Positions 54,957 through 64,000 are shown, counted from the first letter of the stretch. The stretch: 64,000 nt of DNA from Pseudomonas sp. NFR16 (GCF_900108875.1 NZ_FNYJ01000002.1:407383-471382); one strand, 5' to 3'. Translations and numbers: made by a program. Notes: generated by a model not told the origin, from the letters alone.

Positions 54957-56415
54957 GAGCAGCCTCTTCGTTGACGACGCGGCGATCGCGCGAACCGCCG
55001 AGAGTCGCGTACAGACCGCCCGCCACTATGAATGTCACGATCCAGCCCAAACCGTTATGGCCGAACCAGGAGTCTGACAGAAAGCCTTTAAACAGCACGT
55101 TTTCCGGCGTGGTCGCGACCGTCGTAAAGCTGAAACCCAGCACGATCGCCAAGGCCCACGCGCCCACCGCGCGCCACTCCACGCCACCGCGATACCAGTA
55201 GGCGCTGCGCGGCGAGACATCCATCAGGTCTTTGGCCGAGTAGTAATGGCGATGAATGAGGTCGACGACGAAGATCCCGACCCACGCCGTGATCGGCACT
55301 GCCAGCATCGAAATGAAGGTGATGAACGGGCCGTAGAAACTGTCTGCGATCAGCATGAAGTAAATCGACCCGGCGAAGATGGCCACGATGTCGACGATCA
55401 CTGCGTGCACGCGCTTGATCTTCAAGCCCAGCGTCAGCGTGGTCAGGCCTGCCGAATAAACGGACAGGTTGTTCGACAGCAGCAGACCACCGAAAGCAGT
55501 GATCAGGTAAGGCACCGCCATCCAGGTCGGCAGCAGCTCGCGGATTGCAATGATCGGGTCGGTGGCCGAGGCCAGATGATCGTTGCCCACCGAGAGCAGG
55601 CCGCCGAGGGTGATCAGCAACACCAGTGGAATGCCTGCACCGAACGCTGCCGATGCAACCAGCCCCGCCGCCCTCACGCTGCGATGCTGATAACGCGACA
55701 TGTCGGCGCCAGCGTTGGCCCAGCCGATACCGGTGCCGGCGGCCATGGTGCCGACACCGATGATCATCGCGCTCAAGGGCGCCGGTGTCGCGTTGAACAC
55801 CGCCGTCCAGTCGATGTGCGCAATCAGGAAGCCGCCGACGATGATGTTCAGCGCACCGAAAATGTAGGTCGCCCACTTCTGGATCACCAGCAATGTCGCG
55901 TGGCCGAGGCCGGATACGGTCAGCGTCATCAGCACGAAGATGGCAATGAACACCAGCGTAAGACCCGGCGCGCTCTTCGCTTCGACCGGCGTGCCGAAGA
56001 GGATCGAGCACAGCGACAGCAGTACGAAAGCGGCCGTCGTGGTGTTGACTGTTTCCCAGCCCAGGCGCGACATCAGTGAAACGATGGTAGGACCGATGTT
56101 GCCACGCACCCCGAAAATGGCCCGAGACAATGTCAGGCTTGGCGCCCTGCCGCGTCGGCCTGCGATGGAGATCACCCCGACCACGGCGAAGGAGCCTGCA
56201 GCTCCCAGAATTGCCACGATGATGGCCTGCCAGATCGATAAGCCACGAAATGCCACGAGGGTCGCACCCAGCGGCAAGCCGAGAATGCTGATGTTGGCGG
56301 CGAACCAGACCCAGAAGAGCTGCAGCGGATGACCGTTGCATTCGTGTTCCGGTACGGGCTCGATACCGCGTGTTTCAAGCTGTCCTGCGCCCTGATTGGC
56401 GTTGGATGACGTCAT
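54946..56415 (-). CDS. NCS1-family purine/cytosine-type permease
   Basis: A 489-residue inner-membrane transporter with about 12 hydrophobic segments. Its layout (N-terminal PVPEHECNGHPLQLFWVWFAANIS, then SRAIFGVRGN and GWANAGADMSRY) is that of the nucleobase:cation symporter-1 family, CodB/PurP-like. Expected substrates: cytosine, purines, or related nucleosides and cofactors. AGGAG lies nine bases before the chosen ATG; upstream frames to 56505 are not supported. Placed between the hydrolase and kinase genes, it should import the substrate of this operon. Confidence 0.9.
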   Translation of the reverse strand: MTSSNANQGAGQLETRGIEPVPEHECNGHPLQLFWVWFAANISILGLPLGATLVAFRGLSIWQAIIVAILGAAGSFAVVGVISIAGRRGRAPSLTLSRAIFGVRGNIGPTIVSLMSRLGWETVNTTTAAFVLLSLCSILFGTPVEAKSAPGLTLVFIAIFVLMTLTVSGLGHATLLVIQKWATYIFGALNIIVGGFLIAHIDWTAVFNATPAPLSAMIIGVGTMAAGTGIGWANAGADMSRYQHRSVRAAGLVASAAFGAGIPLVLLITLGGLLSVGNDHLASATDPIIAIRELLPTWMAVPYLITAFGGLLLSNNLSVYSAGLTTLTLGLKIKRVHAVIVDIVAIFAGSIYFMLIADSFYGPFITFISMLAVPITAWVGIFVVDLIHRHYYSAKDLMDVSPRSAYWYRGGVEWRAVGAWALAIVLGFSFTTVATTPENVLFKGFLSDSWFGHNGLGWIVTFIVAGGLYATLGGSRDRRVVNEEAAHAR

Positions 56416-56578
56416 TGGAAATGCTCCTGTTGCCATTTGTTCTGGTTGTGGGCAGTACGCAAAGCAAACGACGTCCGTGTCAGCAGGGGCTTTTCTGGAC
56501 AGCAAGAGGCCCCGGATCGCCGCTGTGATCAGCGACGACGTGTGTCTTATTCATATCAGTGTTCTGGCGTCGGCCGGC

Positions 56579-57595
56579 TCAGGCTGCGCGCAGGGTCAAC
56601 AGGTTTTCGACCAGCGTTGTGAGGTCGAGATCGTTCACTGTGCGGATCTGCTCGATCATGGCGTTCGGCCAGGCACTCATGCCCTGGCAAGCGCCGAGCA
56701 TGGCACCGAGCACCGCTGCGATGGTGTCGGTGTCGCCGCCCAGACTCGCGGCCATGCACAGCGCATCGAACGCATCGAGCCTTGCGCTCGCCACTTGATG
56801 CGCGATGGCGAACGCTGCGATCACTGACTCCTGCGACGCCACCGACGTGCCAATGACGTCGTAAATCACATCGGGCAATTGCTCGTTGCTGCAATCGGCG
56901 CAGAGCGTCCGGGCCCAGCGGATGCGCGGACCGATGCGCGCGCCAGCGATCCAGTAACCGAACCGCTCGGCCTGATCGGCGATGTGCGCGCCGACACCCA
57001 GCGCGTCGCTCAGACTGGCGCCGTTGATCCCTGCCGACACCACGGCCGCGACCGCAGCGGCGCTGGAGATACCCAGATTGGTGTTATGGGTGACCTGACA
57101 CGCCTGTTTGACCGACTCAACGAAAGCCGCTTCCTCAGCCACGTCGAAAGCGATGCCAATCGGCGCGATGCGCATGGCGGCGCCATTTGTCGTGCCGAAA
57201 CGCCCAGCTTCTTCGGGGCTATGGCCTGCCAGAATCATTTCGATCGCTCGCTTTGTCGACGGGCCAAGCAAATCTTGCGAACCCTTGGCCTGCATCACCG
57301 CTTCCCACTCGATCAGACTATGCGCCAGGTCCGACGGGATGATGCGCCCTCCTCCCTCGACCAGTAACTGACCCACCAGTACCGCTTGCTCGGTGTCGTC
57401 GGTGATGGAACCTGCGGCCATGTTCGGAGCAATCGGCTGGTCGGCATCCGCTGCCGTCAGCGTGGTGATACGGTTGAAACGTTGCTTGATCTGCTCGCGA
57501 CTCAGCGACTGCGTGGGCATGCCCAGTGCGTCGCCGAGGGCCAGGCCATAGAAAGCGGCCAGGCTTCGGTCGCGAATGTCGATCAGTGCGGTCAT
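56579..57595 (-). CDS. ADP-ribosylglycohydrolase-family protein (YegU-like)
   Basis: A 338-residue protein with the all-helical ARH fold and two binuclear-metal motifs: ITDDTE at 64-69 and GGDTDT at 286-291. Family members hydrolyse N- or O-glycosidic bonds, classically removing ADP-ribose from proteins or dinitrogenase reductase, but also free ADP-ribosyl or nucleoside compounds. No nitrogenase or toxin partner is nearby; instead a permease and a sugar kinase are, so a catabolic role on an imported N-glycoside is more likely. Its start overlaps the GntR gene by four bases. Confidence 0.9.
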   Translation of the reverse strand: MTALIDIRDRSLAAFYGLALGDALGMPTQSLSREQIKQRFNRITTLTAADADQPIAPNMAAGSITDDTEQAVLVGQLLVEGGGRIIPSDLAHSLIEWEAVMQAKGSQDLLGPSTKRAIEMILAGHSPEEAGRFGTTNGAAMRIAPIGIAFDVAEEAAFVESVKQACQVTHNTNLGISSAAAVAAVVSAGINGASLSDALGVGAHIADQAERFGYWIAGARIGPRIRWARTLCADCSNEQLPDVIYDVIGTSVASQESVIAAFAIAHQVASARLDAFDALCMAASLGGDTDTIAAVLGAMLGACQGMSAWPNAMIEQIRTVNDLDLTTLVENLLTLRAA

Positions 57596-58305
57596 GTGGA
57601 CGATCCAAAAGCCAGATGCAGTCGAAAATGCACGGGATCCAGAAGGCTCTCCACGTGCTCCATGAAACGTTCGCGACGATCAAAAGTGGTTCGAGTGGCC
57701 TTGAGAAACACCGAGCCGGGCTCGCGCAACATCAACGTCGCATCGTCCTTGCTCAAAGGCTCCGCTCCGATCCACTGATCGCCCCGGTCACCGACAAACC
57801 CATGAGCGGCCATGGTCACCGTCAGCGAATCATCGATCAGGCCATCGCGCGGCAGATTCTCCAGGCCGTCGCTGGCCGGAATCAGGGCGCGCTCCAGCGA
57901 CACCACGCTGCCATCGGCCGCCGTACGACGACGATCCAGCGCGATGAAATCCGCCGTTCCGAAGCGACCCGCAAGGTCCGGGCGCTGCACAGCCACCAGT
58001 CGCAATATTTCAGTCGTCACCCTGGCACCGGTATCGGCCAGTGCCTGCGCCCAGCCGGCGCGCTGATCAAGAGAAATACCGTCGTACGTGACAATCGATC
58101 CCACGCCTGTCTGGGTCGCGATGTAGTTGCGCCGCTTGAGTTCGGACAGTGCCTCGCGCAGCGTGCCGCGACTGACATTGAATTCCTGAGCGAGCATGTT
58201 TTCGCCGGGCAGCAACTCCCCGGAGCCCATCTGGCCGGTTTCAATGCGTCGAGCGAGCTCATCGACCACGCGTTTTTTCTTGTCGAATCGAACCTGTCTA
58301 ATCAT
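57592..58305 (-). CDS. GntR/HutC-family regulator (YegW-like)
   Basis: A 237-residue regulator. The winged-helix domain is at about 5-70 (LPGENMLAQEFNVSRGTLREALSELKRRNYI) and the UTRA effector-binding domain about 90-232. It heads the operon and overlaps the hydrolase gene, so it very probably controls the four-gene unit in response to its substrate or a phosphorylated product. The upstream 130 bases are AT-rich and should carry the promoter and operator; a specific palindrome was not proven. Similar to E. coli YegW in context. Confidence 0.88.
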   Translation of the reverse strand: MIRQVRFDKKKRVVDELARRIETGQMGSGELLPGENMLAQEFNVSRGTLREALSELKRRNYIATQTGVGSIVTYDGISLDQRAGWAQALADTGARVTTEILRLVAVQRPDLAGRFGTADFIALDRRRTAADGSVVSLERALIPASDGLENLPRDGLIDDSLTVTMAAHGFVGDRGDQWIGAEPLSKDDATLMLREPGSVFLKATRTTFDRRERFMEHVESLLDPVHFRLHLAFGSST

Positions 58306-58487
58306 GTACAAATTGATATCCGAAAGTGGTTGATGGGAGCAAGTGATTTTTTATTTGCAATCGAAGATTTGTTACATCCGTTACATCGCGTTGCGAGCGC
58401 GCGCTGCCCTTTCAGAGAATGCAAAGGTGACAGATGACGCCCGCGGATACACGTGTGACTGGGCAGAGCGACAGTCAGGGTAGCTCG

Positions 58488-59156
58488 TCACTGCGCCGGG
58501 TCGATCACGCTCGATTGTTCGCTGACGATCTGACGAATGGCGCTGACGAACACGTCGACAGGCTGCCCGCCGGACACCGCGTACTGGTCATTGAAAACGA
58601 GGGTGGGCACCGAGCTGACGCCTCGCGAAACCCAGAGTTGTTCAAGCTCCCGTACCTGGACCGCATACTCGTTGGACGCCAGCACCGCTTCGGCACGCAC
58701 TCGATCCAGCCCGACTTTCTGTGCGATGTCGGCAAATACCTTGTGGGACGACACATCGGCGTGATGACTGAAATAGGCGGTAAAGAGCGCTTCTTTCAGG
58801 GCCTGTTGCTGCCCTTCAAGCTCAGCCCAGTGAAGCAGACGGTGAGCATCGAAGGTGTTGTAGATCTTCCGCTCGCCCTGCATGAAGACAAAGCCCAGCT
58901 CGGCCCCGCGCTGACGAATGTTTTCGGCGTTGGCCTGGTACTGCTCGCGGCTGGAACCATATTTTTCAGCGATGTGCTCGAAGATTTCCTGCCCTTGCGG
59001 GCCCATGTTCGGGTTCAGTTCGAAAGGTTGAAAGTGAATCGTGGCCTGGACTTCATCGCCCAGATGCTCCAGCGCCTGGTCCAGGGCGCGTAGACCGATG
59101 ATGCACCAGGGGCAGGAAACGTCGGAAATGAAGTCGATTTTCAGCGGAGTGCTCAT
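58488..59156 (-). CDS. DsbA-family oxidoreductase (FrnE-like)
   Basis: A 222-residue cytoplasmic thioredoxin-fold protein with the CPWC active site (Cys15, Cys18) in DVSCPWCIIG, and the DsbA helical insert; SVPTLVFNDQYAVSGGQP provides the cis-Pro loop. No signal peptide, so unlike DsbA it works in the cytoplasm; FrnE and polyketide-type relatives share this. The upstream ATG five codons earlier is possible. Confidence 0.9.
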   Translation of the reverse strand: MSTPLKIDFISDVSCPWCIIGLRALDQALEHLGDEVQATIHFQPFELNPNMGPQGQEIFEHIAEKYGSSREQYQANAENIRQRGAELGFVFMQGERKIYNTFDAHRLLHWAELEGQQQALKEALFTAYFSHHADVSSHKVFADIAQKVGLDRVRAEAVLASNEYAVQVRELEQLWVSRGVSSVPTLVFNDQYAVSGGQPVDVFVSAIRQIVSEQSSVIDPAQ

Positions 59157-59236
59157 GGCGGCCTCGTGCAAATGAGGGAAAACGCCACGATACGCTGATC
59201 AGGCTGACACTCAAACCTGTGCGCTGCCTGCTGTCA

Positions 59237-60229
59237 TCAGAGTTGCGCCACGTGGGAAGCATCCTCCCGGTGCTCACGCAGGTATGGCAACACGGCCGCG
59301 AGCAACGGCGCCTTGAATGCCTCCTGAAAACGGTGGGCAAGGCCCGGAATCAGCTTCAACTGGCTGCCCTGGATGTGCGCGGCCACATGAACGCCGTGCA
59401 TCACGGGCAGCAGTGGATCAGCCGTCCCGTGCACCACCAACGTTGGCACCCGCAGACGATTCAACAATTCCACCCGGCTGGGTTCAGCGAGGATCGCCAG
59501 AATCTGCCGCTTCACGCCCTCCGGATTAAACGCACGGTCGTAGGAAATCGCCGCTTGCTGGAGCAGTTTCTGTCTATCGTCCTTGACCTCCGGACTGCCC
59601 AGCGCGGCCAGCAAATCAGCCTGTTGTTCCAGCGCGCTCTGGCGATCTGGCGCACCACGGCGGGCCAGCAACTGAAGCAGCGCAGGGCTGGGCATTGGCA
59701 GTCCCGGGGCGCCTGAACTGGTCATGATCAGCGTCAGACTTTCCACGCGTTTGGGCGCCATGTCGGCCAGATGCTGCGCAATCATCCCGCCCATGCTCGC
59801 CCCCAGCACGTGGAACTGCTGAATGCGCAAAGCGTCCATCAGGCCCAGCGCATCCTGCGCCATGTCGGTCAGCGAGTACGGCGCGGACACCGGCAAACCG
59901 ATTTTGTAGCGCAGCACTTCGTAGGTCAGGTTCGCATTGCCAGGCGCCTGCACCCAGGTCGACAGTCCGACGTCGCGATTGTCGTAGCGAATCACCCGAA
60001 AACCCTGCTGACACAGCGCGACGACGACCTCGTCGGGCCAGTGAATCAATTGCCCGCCCAGCCCCATCACCAGCAGCAGCGCAGGGTCGGAATCCTGACC
60101 GATGCTCTGATAAGCCAAGTGCACGTCGTCAAGCTCCGCCACCTGAGTGGAAACGTCGACATCGCATCGAGAGGCCGCAAAAGACGGCAGGCTGCACATC
60201 AGCGCAGCCAGAAAGAAGAAAAACCGCAT
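59237..60229 (-). CDS. Exported alpha/beta hydrolase
   Basis: A 330-residue protein with a signal peptide ([20 protein letters not shown]). The alpha/beta hydrolase motifs are [10 protein letters not shown] (oxyanion region), the nucleophile elbow GASMGGM (Ser), Asp in HGTADPLLP and His near AHRFQEAF. Substrate unknown; an esterase or lipase-like activity in the envelope is likely. Position upstream of metR and in divergent orientation matches P. aeruginosa PA3586-PA3587. A GTG three codons earlier is possible. Confidence 0.88.
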   Translation of the reverse strand: MRFFFFLAALMCSLPSFAASRCDVDVSTQVAELDDVHLAYQSIGQDSDPALLLVMGLGGQLIHWPDEVVVALCQQGFRVIRYDNRDVGLSTWVQAPGNANLTYEVLRYKIGLPVSAPYSLTDMAQDALGLMDALRIQQFHVLGASMGGMIAQHLADMAPKRVESLTLIMTSSGAPGLPMPSPALLQLLARRGAPDRQSALEQQADLLAALGSPEVKDDRQKLLQQAAISYDRAFNPEGVKRQILAILAEPSRVELLNRLRVPTLVVHGTADPLLPVMHGVHVAAHIQGSQLKLIPGLAHRFQEAFKAPLLAAVLPYLREHREDASHVAQL

Positions 60230-60466
60230 GGAAAACACCGAACCGCAGAACCCCAGTAGGCCGCGAGTCTGATGAAGTTTTCAGAAGCGCGCTGCCACAG
60301 TTGCGTGACAGTTTGATGAAGGGAGCCGAGTGGTAGGAAAGCAGGGCGTACTGTCACCCTGTACAGCGCTTGCGCACGGGATTGGAAGGATATCGACAGC
60401 GTCGCGTACATGAGACAAACTCATCACACCCGTCCCGACCACAAAATTCATTCATGGAGCGCCTGG

Positions 60467-61384
60467 GTGCTTGAGATCCGCCATCTGAAAACGTTGCACG
60501 CCCTTCGCGAGACCGACAGCCTGGTGGACGCCGCCGACCGGTTGCACCTGACGCAGTCCGCGCTGTCGCACCAGTTCAAGGAACTCGAAGAGCGCATGGG
60601 CATGCCGCTGTTCGTGCGCAAGACCAAACCGGTTCGCTTCACCAGCGCGGGGTTGCGTCTGTTGCAACTGGCCGACTCCGTGCTGCCGCAGTTGCGCCAT
60701 GCGGAACGCGATATTTCTCGTCTGGCGGGCGGCGTCGCCGGACGTCTGCACATGGCAATCGAATGCCACAGCTGTTTCCAGTGGTTGATGCCGACCATCG
60801 ACCAGTTCCGCGATGCCTGGCCTGAGGTCGAACTGGACCTGGCGTCCGGCTTCGCGTTCGCCCCGCTGCCCGCTCTGGCACGAGGCGACCTTGATCTGGT
60901 GGTGACTTCCGATCCGCTCGACCTGGCAGGCATTACCTACGTGCCGCTGTTTACGTATGAAGCGATGCTTGCCGTTGCCAATCAGCACCCGCTGGCCGCG
61001 CGCCCCTATGTGGTGCCGGAAGATCTGGCCAGCGAGACACTCATCACGTACCCCGTGGAGCGGGACCGGCTGGATATTTTCACGCGCTTCCTCGAACCTG
61101 CGGACGTCGAACCGGCACAGGTTCGCACCTCGGAGCTGACGGTGATGATGATGCAGCTCGTGGCCAGCGGCCGAGGCGTCTGTGGGATGCCGCACTGGGC
61201 GCTGCACGAATACAGTTCAAGGGGCTATGTGAAAGCCAAACGGCTGGGGGAAAAGGGACTGTTCGCCACGCTCTATGCGGCGATTCGTACAGATATGCTG
61301 GATGCGCCCTACATGCGCGACTTCCTGCTGACGGCAAAGGACACGTCGTTTTCGACTCTGGATGGCGTCAGCGCGGTGCGCTGA
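60467..61384 (+). CDS. metR: LysR-family regulator MetR
   Basis: A 305-residue LysR-type activator of methionine synthesis. The HTH is at 4-60 (LKTLHALRETDSLVDAADRLHLTQSALSHQFKELEERMGMPLF) and the effector domain includes the AIECHSCFQWLMP, GDLDLVVTSD and PLAARPYVVPEDLASETLITYPVERDRLD stretches that are diagnostic for MetR, which senses homocysteine. The GTG at 60467 has GGAG seven bases upstream and gives the family start VLEIRHLKTL; earlier starts add unrelated residues. Confidence 0.95.
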   Translation: MLEIRHLKTLHALRETDSLVDAADRLHLTQSALSHQFKELEERMGMPLFVRKTKPVRFTSAGLRLLQLADSVLPQLRHAERDISRLAGGVAGRLHMAIECHSCFQWLMPTIDQFRDAWPEVELDLASGFAFAPLPALARGDLDLVVTSDPLDLAGITYVPLFTYEAMLAVANQHPLAARPYVVPEDLASETLITYPVERDRLDIFTRFLEPADVEPAQVRTSELTVMMMQLVASGRGVCGMPHWALHEYSSRGYVKAKRLGEKGLFATLYAAIRTDMLDAPYMRDFLLTAKDTSFSTLDGVSAVR

Positions 61385-61416
61385 GCCAGCGTGCCCCGCG
61401 CAGACCGCAAGAACGC

Positions 61417-61442
61417 AGGGTGAAACGCGGTCGTTTCACCCT
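61417..61442. terminator. Bidirectional stem-loop between metR and the Nudix gene
   Basis: Perfect 11-base stem AGGGTGAAACG / CGTTTCACCCT with a four-base loop between two convergent genes, 15 bases from the Nudix stop. No long T-run on either strand. Confidence 0.55.
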
Positions 61443-61456
61443 CGATACAGCGTCGA

Positions 61457-61861
61457 TCAGGCTGTCTGCAGCGTTCGGTACAACGGCAGGATGGCGTCGC
61501 GGGTCAGCGGCGCGAGTTCGAGATGGCCGACATCGCCAGCGTCAACCCAGACGATTTCTTCGATTTCTGCCGCCGGCACGACGTCCTGCTCGACCTGCAC
61601 GCGGTACAGCTGGCAATTCACTTCGTGTCCGGGTTCGTTGGCCGCCACAGCGGAAAATTCGCCGAGAAACCCGGCGTCTTCGGTCGCTATCACCAGCCCC
61701 AGTTCCTCGTTCAACTCACGGGCCAGGGCCTGAATCGCGGACTCACCCGCGTCGATTTTGCCGCCCGGCTGCATGAACGCCTGCGTGCCGCGCTTGCGCA
61801 CCAGCAGGGTTCTGTCGTCGGGCCCGATCAGTAATGCTGCAGCAATACGAATCGTCTTCAC
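61457..61861 (-). CDS. Nudix hydrolase
   Basis: A 134-residue Nudix protein starting at GTG ([13 protein letters not shown]). The Nudix box [22 protein letters not shown] fits GX5EX7REUXEEXGU. Likely hydrolyses a nucleoside diphosphate derivative; no substrate motif is visible. The GTG overlaps the ddl stop by four bases (GTGA), so both are translated together. Longer upstream starts fall inside ddl. Confidence 0.88.
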   Translation of the reverse strand: MKTIRIAAALLIGPDDRTLLVRKRGTQAFMQPGGKIDAGESAIQALARELNEELGLVIATEDAGFLGEFSAVAANEPGHEVNCQLYRVQVEQDVVPAAEIEEIVWVDAGDVGHLELAPLTRDAILPLYRTLQTA

Positions 61862-62949
61862 AGCACCACCTCGGTTTTCAGCGCGCGGGTTTCCTCGGCC
61901 CGCTCCAGCGCCAGCACGATCAGCCTGTCGATGAGCTCGGGATAGCTCAGGCCGCTCGCCTGCCACAATTTGGGATACATGCTGATGGAGGTGAAACCGG
62001 GGATCGTGTTGATTTCGTTGATAATGATTTCCCGCGCTTCAGTGACGAAGAAATCGACCCGGGACAGACCTGCGCAGCCGAGCACGCGGTAGGCTTGCAA
62101 CGCGACTTCTCGGACTTCATCGCTCAAACCGTCGGGCAGTTGCGCCGGGATCGCGATGCGCGCCTGGCCGTCATTCAGGTACTTGGTGTCGTAGGCGTAA
62201 AACTCGTCGTTGGCGACCACTTCGCCGCAGACGCTGACCTGAGGTTCGTGGTTGCCCAGCACGGCGCACTCCACTTCACGGCCAACGATACCCTGCTCGA
62301 TCAACACCTTGTTGTCGTACTCGAAGGCAAGCTTCAACGCCAGCAGATAGCTGGCCTCGTCCGTCACCTTGCTCACGCCCACTGACGAGCCCTGACACGC
62401 GGGTTTGACGAACAGCGGCAATCCAAGCTGCGCCGAGACGCTGACGAAATCCACGGATTCACCGCGATGAAGCACCACAAATGGCGCCACGGCGATCCCC
62501 GCGTCGCGCAACAGACGCTTGGTCACATCCTTGTCCATACACGCAGCGGAACCCAGCACATCGGGACCGACGAAGGGAATATCCAGCAGACGCAGCATGC
62601 CCTGCAGGCAGCCGTCTTCGCCGAAACTGCCGTGAATCAGCGGGAATACGACATCGATGCGCGGGACTTCCAGCCCGGTTTCCACCTCAACGAACTGCGG
62701 CCCTTGTGCGCCGGGCATCAGCGACAGCAGACGGCCGGACTCACTGAGCTTGATATGGGCCGGATCCGACGCGTTCTGCAGGTAATCACGCTCGTCGAAG
62801 CGCAGCCAGTGGCCTTGCTTGTCGATACCGATGAGGGTGACGTAGTAGTTGTTGCGATCAATCGCATTGATCACGTTGCGCGCCGATTGCAACGACACTT
62901 CATGTTCGGAGGATTGCCCACCGAAAACGATGGCGACTGACTTTTTCAA
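61858..62949 (-). CDS. ddlA: D-alanine--D-alanine ligase (DdlA type)
   Basis: A 363-residue ATP-grasp ligase making the D-Ala-D-Ala dipeptide of peptidoglycan. [16 protein letters not shown] at the N-terminus, [37 protein letters not shown] (ATP loop) and [15 protein letters not shown] (metal and active-site end) are the family motifs. Its length, and location away from the murC-ftsQ cell-wall cluster, indicate the DdlA rather than DdlB copy. A second ddl should exist elsewhere. Confidence 0.95.
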   Translation of the reverse strand: MKKSVAIVFGGQSSEHEVSLQSARNVINAIDRNNYYVTLIGIDKQGHWLRFDERDYLQNASDPAHIKLSESGRLLSLMPGAQGPQFVEVETGLEVPRIDVVFPLIHGSFGEDGCLQGMLRLLDIPFVGPDVLGSAACMDKDVTKRLLRDAGIAVAPFVVLHRGESVDFVSVSAQLGLPLFVKPACQGSSVGVSKVTDEASYLLALKLAFEYDNKVLIEQGIVGREVECAVLGNHEPQVSVCGEVVANDEFYAYDTKYLNDGQARIAIPAQLPDGLSDEVREVALQAYRVLGCAGLSRVDFFVTEAREIIINEINTIPGFTSISMYPKLWQASGLSYPELIDRLIVLALERAEETRALKTEVVL

Positions 62950-63111
62950 AGGGATGGCTCCTGGATTTCAGGTCGCAGAGCTAAAAGCAATTTGCGCCGT
63001 TAGTCCAGTGCCACGGTCATCTGCTGGACGGAATGCAGACGTGAAACGCGCACGACCAACCCGCGCCTGGAGTGCCGCAAAGCGACACCCCGAGCGCGGG
63101 CGCAGCAACGG

Positions 63112-63381
63112 TCATTCAGCTTTTTTCGCGCCGGAGCCAAAGGTCGCGAAGCGTTTGTTGAACCCTGCGATACGGCCTTCGGTGGTGGTCTTGCGCTGCT
63201 GCCCGGTGTACATCGGGTGCGAGGCGCTGGACACGTCGAGGGCGACGTAGGGATAGGTGTTCCCATCCGTGTGCTTCTGGGTGCGATCGGTATCGACGGT
63301 GGAGCCGATCAGGAAGTACACATCGGCAGCGGTGTCGTGAAACAGGACCTGACGGTAATCGGGATGGATATCGGCTTTCAT
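63112..63381 (-). CDS. rpmE2: Ribosomal protein L31 type B (zinc-independent)
   Basis: An 89-residue L31 paralogue: [27 protein letters not shown] and the [12 protein letters not shown] segment are family signatures. It has no cysteine at all, the mark of the C- form that replaces zinc-binding L31 when zinc is scarce. A Zur-like box lies 34 bases before its start. The start ATG has GGAGAGC upstream; the frame extends further but without homologous residues. Confidence 0.93.
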   Translation of the reverse strand: MKADIHPDYRQVLFHDTAADVYFLIGSTVDTDRTQKHTDGNTYPYVALDVSSASHPMYTGQQRKTTTEGRIAGFNKRFATFGSGAKKAE

Positions 63382-63414
63382 GGCGCTCTCCAGATGTAAG
63401 TAATCATGTAATAC

Positions 63415-63427
63415 GTTATACAGTAAC
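63415..63427. promoter_or_regulatory. Candidate Zur box upstream of rpmE2
   Basis: GTTATACAGTAAC fits the Zur inverted repeat GTTAT-N3-ATAAC with one mismatch. Type B L31 genes are commonly Zur-repressed. Confidence 0.6.
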
Positions 63428-63571
63428 ACGAGAAAGAAGTTCAATCGAACCATTTTGTAACCGTTACAACTTTAGTCTTTGCTCTCACCTCCCCTGCCGC
63501 TAATGTTCGCGCCGCTGAAGCCAGCCCGGATTTCCGGGAACGGAATCGAACCGCCACCAGGAGGTAATGCC

Positions 63572-63937
63572 ATGTACATGATCGACCGATATGAACTGAC
63601 CATCCCAGGCCACATGCGCCTGGTCGACGCACGGAGCGCGTTGAATCATCTTGAGCGTCTGGTGCAGTCCACGGAAGAACCGTTGGGAAGAGACCAGCTT
63701 GTCGACTCGCTGACACCCCTGGTGGAAGCGCTGAACGACGCCGCTGACGACGTCCGGGCAATCAATGGTCACGACGCATTCATGCGCCAGGCCTGCGAGT
63801 GGAATTACATCGCGCTGTCGCCATCGGAACGAGAGATGTTGCATCAGATTCGCTGCTGCAACGACGACGGGAAGAAAGACATTTGCAAGATGGTCAGCGA
63901 AACCATGAACCGCAAACCAATGGCCGTACCGAAATAA
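63572..63937 (+). CDS. Hypothetical protein
   Basis: A 121-residue soluble protein starting MYMIDRYELTIPGHMR, with a perfect GGAGG eight bases upstream. It is mostly helical (SALNHLERLVQSTEEP, LVDSLTPLVEALNDAADDVRAI) and contains three cysteines (EACEW-like CEW, then two adjacent Cys in IRCCNDDG) plus one more in DICKM. No known family was recognised. Transcribed away from rpmE2; whether it shares the zinc-regulated region is unclear. Confidence 0.65.
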   Translation: MYMIDRYELTIPGHMRLVDARSALNHLERLVQSTEEPLGRDQLVDSLTPLVEALNDAADDVRAINGHDAFMRQACEWNYIALSPSEREMLHQIRCCNDDGKKDICKMVSETMNRKPMAVPK

Positions 63938-64000
63938 CCACGGCCAAGGCTACAGGCCAGCGGCGCAGGTGACATCCACGCAGCAACAGAGGCGCACCCA

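Noticed and set aside
55088..56341. 417-residue open frame on the same strand as the permease, other phase
   Set aside because: Arg/His-rich, without membrane segments; the NCS1 permease frame is the coherent one.

Overview
The window is a gene-dense stretch of a Pseudomonas chromosome. GC content is about 60%, nearly every gene has a recognisable pseudomonad counterpart, and local order matches blocks known from P. aeruginosa and P. putida: OmpA/YchJ/GST/quiP; mrp-metG; argG-motY-pyrC-rnt-bfd-bfr-grxD; argF plus an ABC ATPase; ybaK-glpK-glpR-glpD; metR. Intergenic REP/BIME repeats of two families also fit a fluorescent pseudomonad of the P. syringae/P. fluorescens type; the species cannot be fixed from this alone. 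There are no rRNA or tRNA genes, phage, insertion sequences or CRISPR arrays.

Layout. 0-8.7 kb: envelope and stress-type genes (a truncated CopD-like membrane protein, a secreted collagen-like protein, an OmpA lipoprotein, two SEC-C proteins, an LEA-type lipoprotein, a Nu-class GST) ending with the acyl-homoserine-lactone acylase QuiP. 9.0-19.8 kb: the ligase-associated DNA-repair set (beta-CASP exonuclease, ATP-dependent ligase, Lhr-type helicase, PdeM endonuclease), split in two by a five-gene basic-amino-acid ABC transporter operon of the aotJQMOP type. 19.9-27.7 kb: housekeeping (dcd, cold-shock protein, mrp/apbC, metG, an orphan soluble RsxB, nth, a PA3496-type small protein) and a BvgA-like orphan response regulator. 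27.7-29.4 kb: an AT-richer non-coding stretch of about 1.1 kb leading into an unrecognised HTH-like gene. 29.5-40.5 kb: argG, motY, pyrC, rnt, bfd, bfr, grxD, a molybdopterin oxidoreductase, argF (with an ArgR-type site) and an ABC ATPase without partners. 41-47 kb: phzF-like, ybaK and the glycerol genes glpK-glpR-glpD, without glpF and with tandem 20-bp GlpR-like operators before glpK and glpD. 47-54 kb: the acidic amino-acid uptake system aatJQMP with its own two-component system aauS-aauR, driven by a visible sigma-54 promoter with two upstream AauR boxes. 54-58.3 kb: a four-gene operon (GntR regulator, ADP-ribosylglycohydrolase-like hydrolase, NCS1 permease, PfkB kinase) resembling enterobacterial yegTUVW and likely a nucleoside-type uptake and salvage module. 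58.4-64 kb: FrnE/DsbA-like protein, alpha/beta hydrolase, metR, ddl with an overlapping Nudix gene, zinc-independent L31 (rpmE2) with a Zur-like box, and a small unknown protein.

Best candidates for further attention are the yeg-like operon, the interrupted repair cluster, the AT-rich region with its regulators, and the orphan RsxB. All functional calls come from reading motifs and family resemblance; no database search was run.
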